7,354 bases of DNA from Clostridiaceae bacterium (GTDB lineage Bacteria > Bacillota > Clostridia > Saccharofermentanales > UBA5734), in assembly GCA_012522285.1 (NCBI GenBank), contig JAAYKS010000215.1:1-7354 (forward strand), read 5' to 3'. The notes below the pieces were generated by a model. That model was given only the letters and a program-made list of their open reading frames with translations, did no database searches and was not told the DNA's origin. Of this stretch, positions 5,690-7,354 are shown one piece after another. The position numbers and the translations under genes are program-made. Position 1 is the first letter of the stretch, and every line of letters begins with the position of its first letter.

Positions 5690-7354
5690 GTGGGTCGGCA
5701 CATCTCTGTATTTCGCACGTTCCTGGAGATCGATCTGCCCGCGGTCGTAGCATCCGGCACGTTGTCCTTGCCGCCTGTCGGGCGGGGGCGTCGCCGGCTG
5801 CGCGCACTCCGCACGGTGCTGGACGCGTTTTCGCAGTCCGGATTGCCGGATCGCAGCGCGGCGGCCGCGTTTTTGGAGGCGTCCGTCTCGCTTGCGCCGG
5901 GGCTGCATCTGCAGGAGATGTGCCGGATCTGGTTGCAGTGGATGGAGACTTGCGGGGCGGCGGGTGCGGACGATGCCAGTGCCGATCAGGCCTGCGACGC
6001 CATCCGCAATGTCAATCGCGCGCTCGGTCGCCCGCCGAGGGTTGACCTGCTGGAACGGGTGTTTCGACCGGTTCGGCGGCTTGACCGGCTCCTGACTGAC
6101 CGCTGGACCGAGTATTTGCTGTTTGGGGTGGAGTCGCGGCGCGCGGCTGTCACCGAGCCGGTCATGCTCCGGTGTGAAGCAGCCTGGCGGCGTCTGCGGC
6201 AGCAAACAGCCGCGAAGGACGAGCTCGACCGGTTGTGGCTGCGGATGCGCCACCGGTACGCCATCCGCAAGGGCGACAACGAGGATGCGGACCGGACCGC
6301 CCGGGCGTGGGCGCTGCTCTGCCGGGAAACCCAGCCTCTGGACGCGGCGTCTCTGATGCTGCAAAACCTGCAACGTCTGGAGACACTGGCTGCCGGGGAG
6401 GAAGACGGCGACGCGGAATCGGACGAGGTGCTGCAGCTCAGTCAAAACTATCTGGAGATTTTACCGGATGACTACGATCTGTGTGTAGCCCGCGCGCGGG
6501 CATTGCGCCGGGTGGGCGACTTTGCAGCCTGCAAAGAACTGTGTACCCGGGCGATCGGCATCCGGCCGAACGCCTACCAGGCGTACAGCGTACGCTCCAA
6601 TCTGCATTTTCTGATGGAGGAATACACCAACGCGCTGCGGGACGCGGAACAGGCCTGCCGCCTCGCGCCGGACCAGCCACAGGGGTTCATCGCCCGCGGT
6701 TTTGTGCAACTGCAGATGGGCGGGTATGAAGAGGCGCTGGACGATTTTGACCGGGCGCTCACACTGGATCCGCAGCGACTGGATGCCATGCACGGCCGCG
6801 GAAAATGTCTGTCCCTGCTCGGTGAGGACCGGGAGGCGATGGTCTGTTTCAACCGGCTCAGGCGCTTGATGCCCGAGGACCCGGACATCGCGTATGAACT
6901 CGCCGACGCGATGTTCGCGGCGGGATTTCTGGACGACTGTCTGCGGGTGTGCGGAGAGTGCCTCGCACTCGACCCCACGTTCACCGAGGCACACGTGCTG
7001 CTGGCTGTGGCCGAAACCCGTCGCGAAAACGACGGATTGGCTTTTGAACATCTCGAACGGGCACTCGCGATTGAGCCCGACCATCCGTTCGCACTCAACG
7101 AAATGGGGTACCTATTGCATTTGCAGGGGCGCGACGGGGAGGCCTTCGACTATATCGAACAGGCCCTCGACAGCTTTCCCGACTTTACCGAAGCGCTCTA
7201 CAACAAAGCGACCATCCTGTATTTTCAAGGGCTTCTCGACGAGTCGTACGACTTGTACGAGCAGATCCTGCGGACTGTGCCGGAGCATGTGAGCGCATTA
7301 ATCGGCAAGGCCAACGTGCGGTCCCAGATGAGTGATCTGGACGAAGCGCTGATC
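5690..7354 (+). CDS. TPR-repeat protein, large, C-terminus beyond the window
   Basis: The frame stays open for 555 codons from GTG 5690 to the last base, with no stop. The start is chosen because GAGGA (5678-5682), inside the end of the UPF0210 gene, lies 7 bases upstream; only two bases separate the two genes, suggesting coupled translation. Residues 1-260 form an Arg- and Leu-rich helical region with no domain I recognise, and an acidic patch (EEDGDAESDE, 237-246) separates it from the repeats. From 261 onward there are eight tetratricopeptide units in exact 34-residue phase (261, 295, 329, 363, 397, 431, 465, 499) and a ninth cut off at 533. Typical TPR residues are visible, such as the Gly-Tyr-x-x-Ala and Ala-x-x-x-Asp-Pro pattern in YEEALDDFDRALTLDP (346-361). 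There is no signal peptide or membrane helix in the visible part, so it is probably a cytoplasmic scaffold binding other proteins. Partners are unknown; the UPF0210, ACT or RACo-like proteins are only positional candidates. Confidence 0.85.
   Translation, partial: MGRHISVFRTFLEIDLPAVVASGTLSLPPVGRGRRRLRALRTVLDAFSQSGLPDRSAAAAFLEASVSLAPGLHLQEMCRIWLQWMETCGAAGADDASADQACDAIRNVNRALGRPPRVDLLERVFRPVRRLDRLLTDRWTEYLLFGVESRRAAVTEPVMLRCEAAWRRLRQQTAAKDELDRLWLRMRHRYAIRKGDNEDADRTARAWALLCRETQPLDAASLMLQNLQRLETLAAGEEDGDAESDEVLQLSQNYLEILPDDYDLCVARARALRRVGDFAACKELCTRAIGIRPNAYQAYSVRSNLHFLMEEYTNALRDAEQACRLAPDQPQGFIARGFVQLQMGGYEEALDDFDRALTLDPQRLDAMHGRGKCLSLLGEDREAMVCFNRLRRLMPEDPDIAYELADAMFAAGFLDDCLRVCGECLALDPTFTEAHVLLAVAETRRENDGLAFEHLERALAIEPDHPFALNEMGYLLHLQGRDGEAFDYIEQALDSFPDFTEALYNKATILYFQGLLDESYDLYEQILRTVPEHVSALIGKANVRSQMSDLDEALI

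Noticed and set aside
4613..6445. 610-codon open frame on the minus strand across the UPF0210 and TPR genes
   Set aside because: It is antisense to two well-supported genes. The translation is rich in Pro, Arg, Ser and Thr as expected from GC-rich shadow frames, and has no family features.

Overview
The window is a GC-rich stretch (about 60% by eye) of a bacterial chromosome. All recognisable genes lie on the + strand, with strong AGGAGG-type ribosome binding sites. The gene content is a class II fructose-bisphosphate aldolase, a RACo-like corrinoid-activation protein, and a UPF0237/UPF0210 pair. Together these point to an anaerobic, high-GC member of the Bacillota (Clostridia-like), though this is inference from families and I cannot name a genus.

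Layout. Bases 2-214 are the 3' end of a class II fructose-bisphosphate aldolase gene, closed by a good intrinsic terminator at 242-279. Next is a DMT/EamA-type transporter gene (379-1287). It is full length and in frame except for one amber codon (TAG, 466-468) where this family usually has Trp in its first membrane helix. After a 103-base gap holding an extended -10 promoter, five genes follow closely: a [2Fe-2S]/ASKHA protein of the RACo/DUF4445 type (1391-3214), an MBL-fold hydrolase (3241-3966), a small ACT-domain protein of UPF0237 (4026-4313), a UPF0210/DUF711 PFL-like protein (4329-5687), and a large TPR-repeat protein (5690 to beyond the window edge). Gaps are 26, 59, 15 and 2 bases, so this looks like one operon read from the promoter near 1343-1351.

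How the genes may work together. The ACT and UPF0210 proteins are a known conserved neighbour pair of unknown function, probably a small-molecule sensor plus its partner. The RACo-like protein would use ATP and an iron-sulfur cluster to re-reduce inactive Co(II) corrinoid proteins, but no corrinoid methyltransferase is visible here. The MBL hydrolase and TPR protein have no assigned substrate or partner. No mobile element, tRNA, rRNA, CRISPR array or riboswitch was seen, and no gap over 300 bases lacks a gene. The most notable oddities are the amber-interrupted transporter and an operon made largely of proteins of unknown function.
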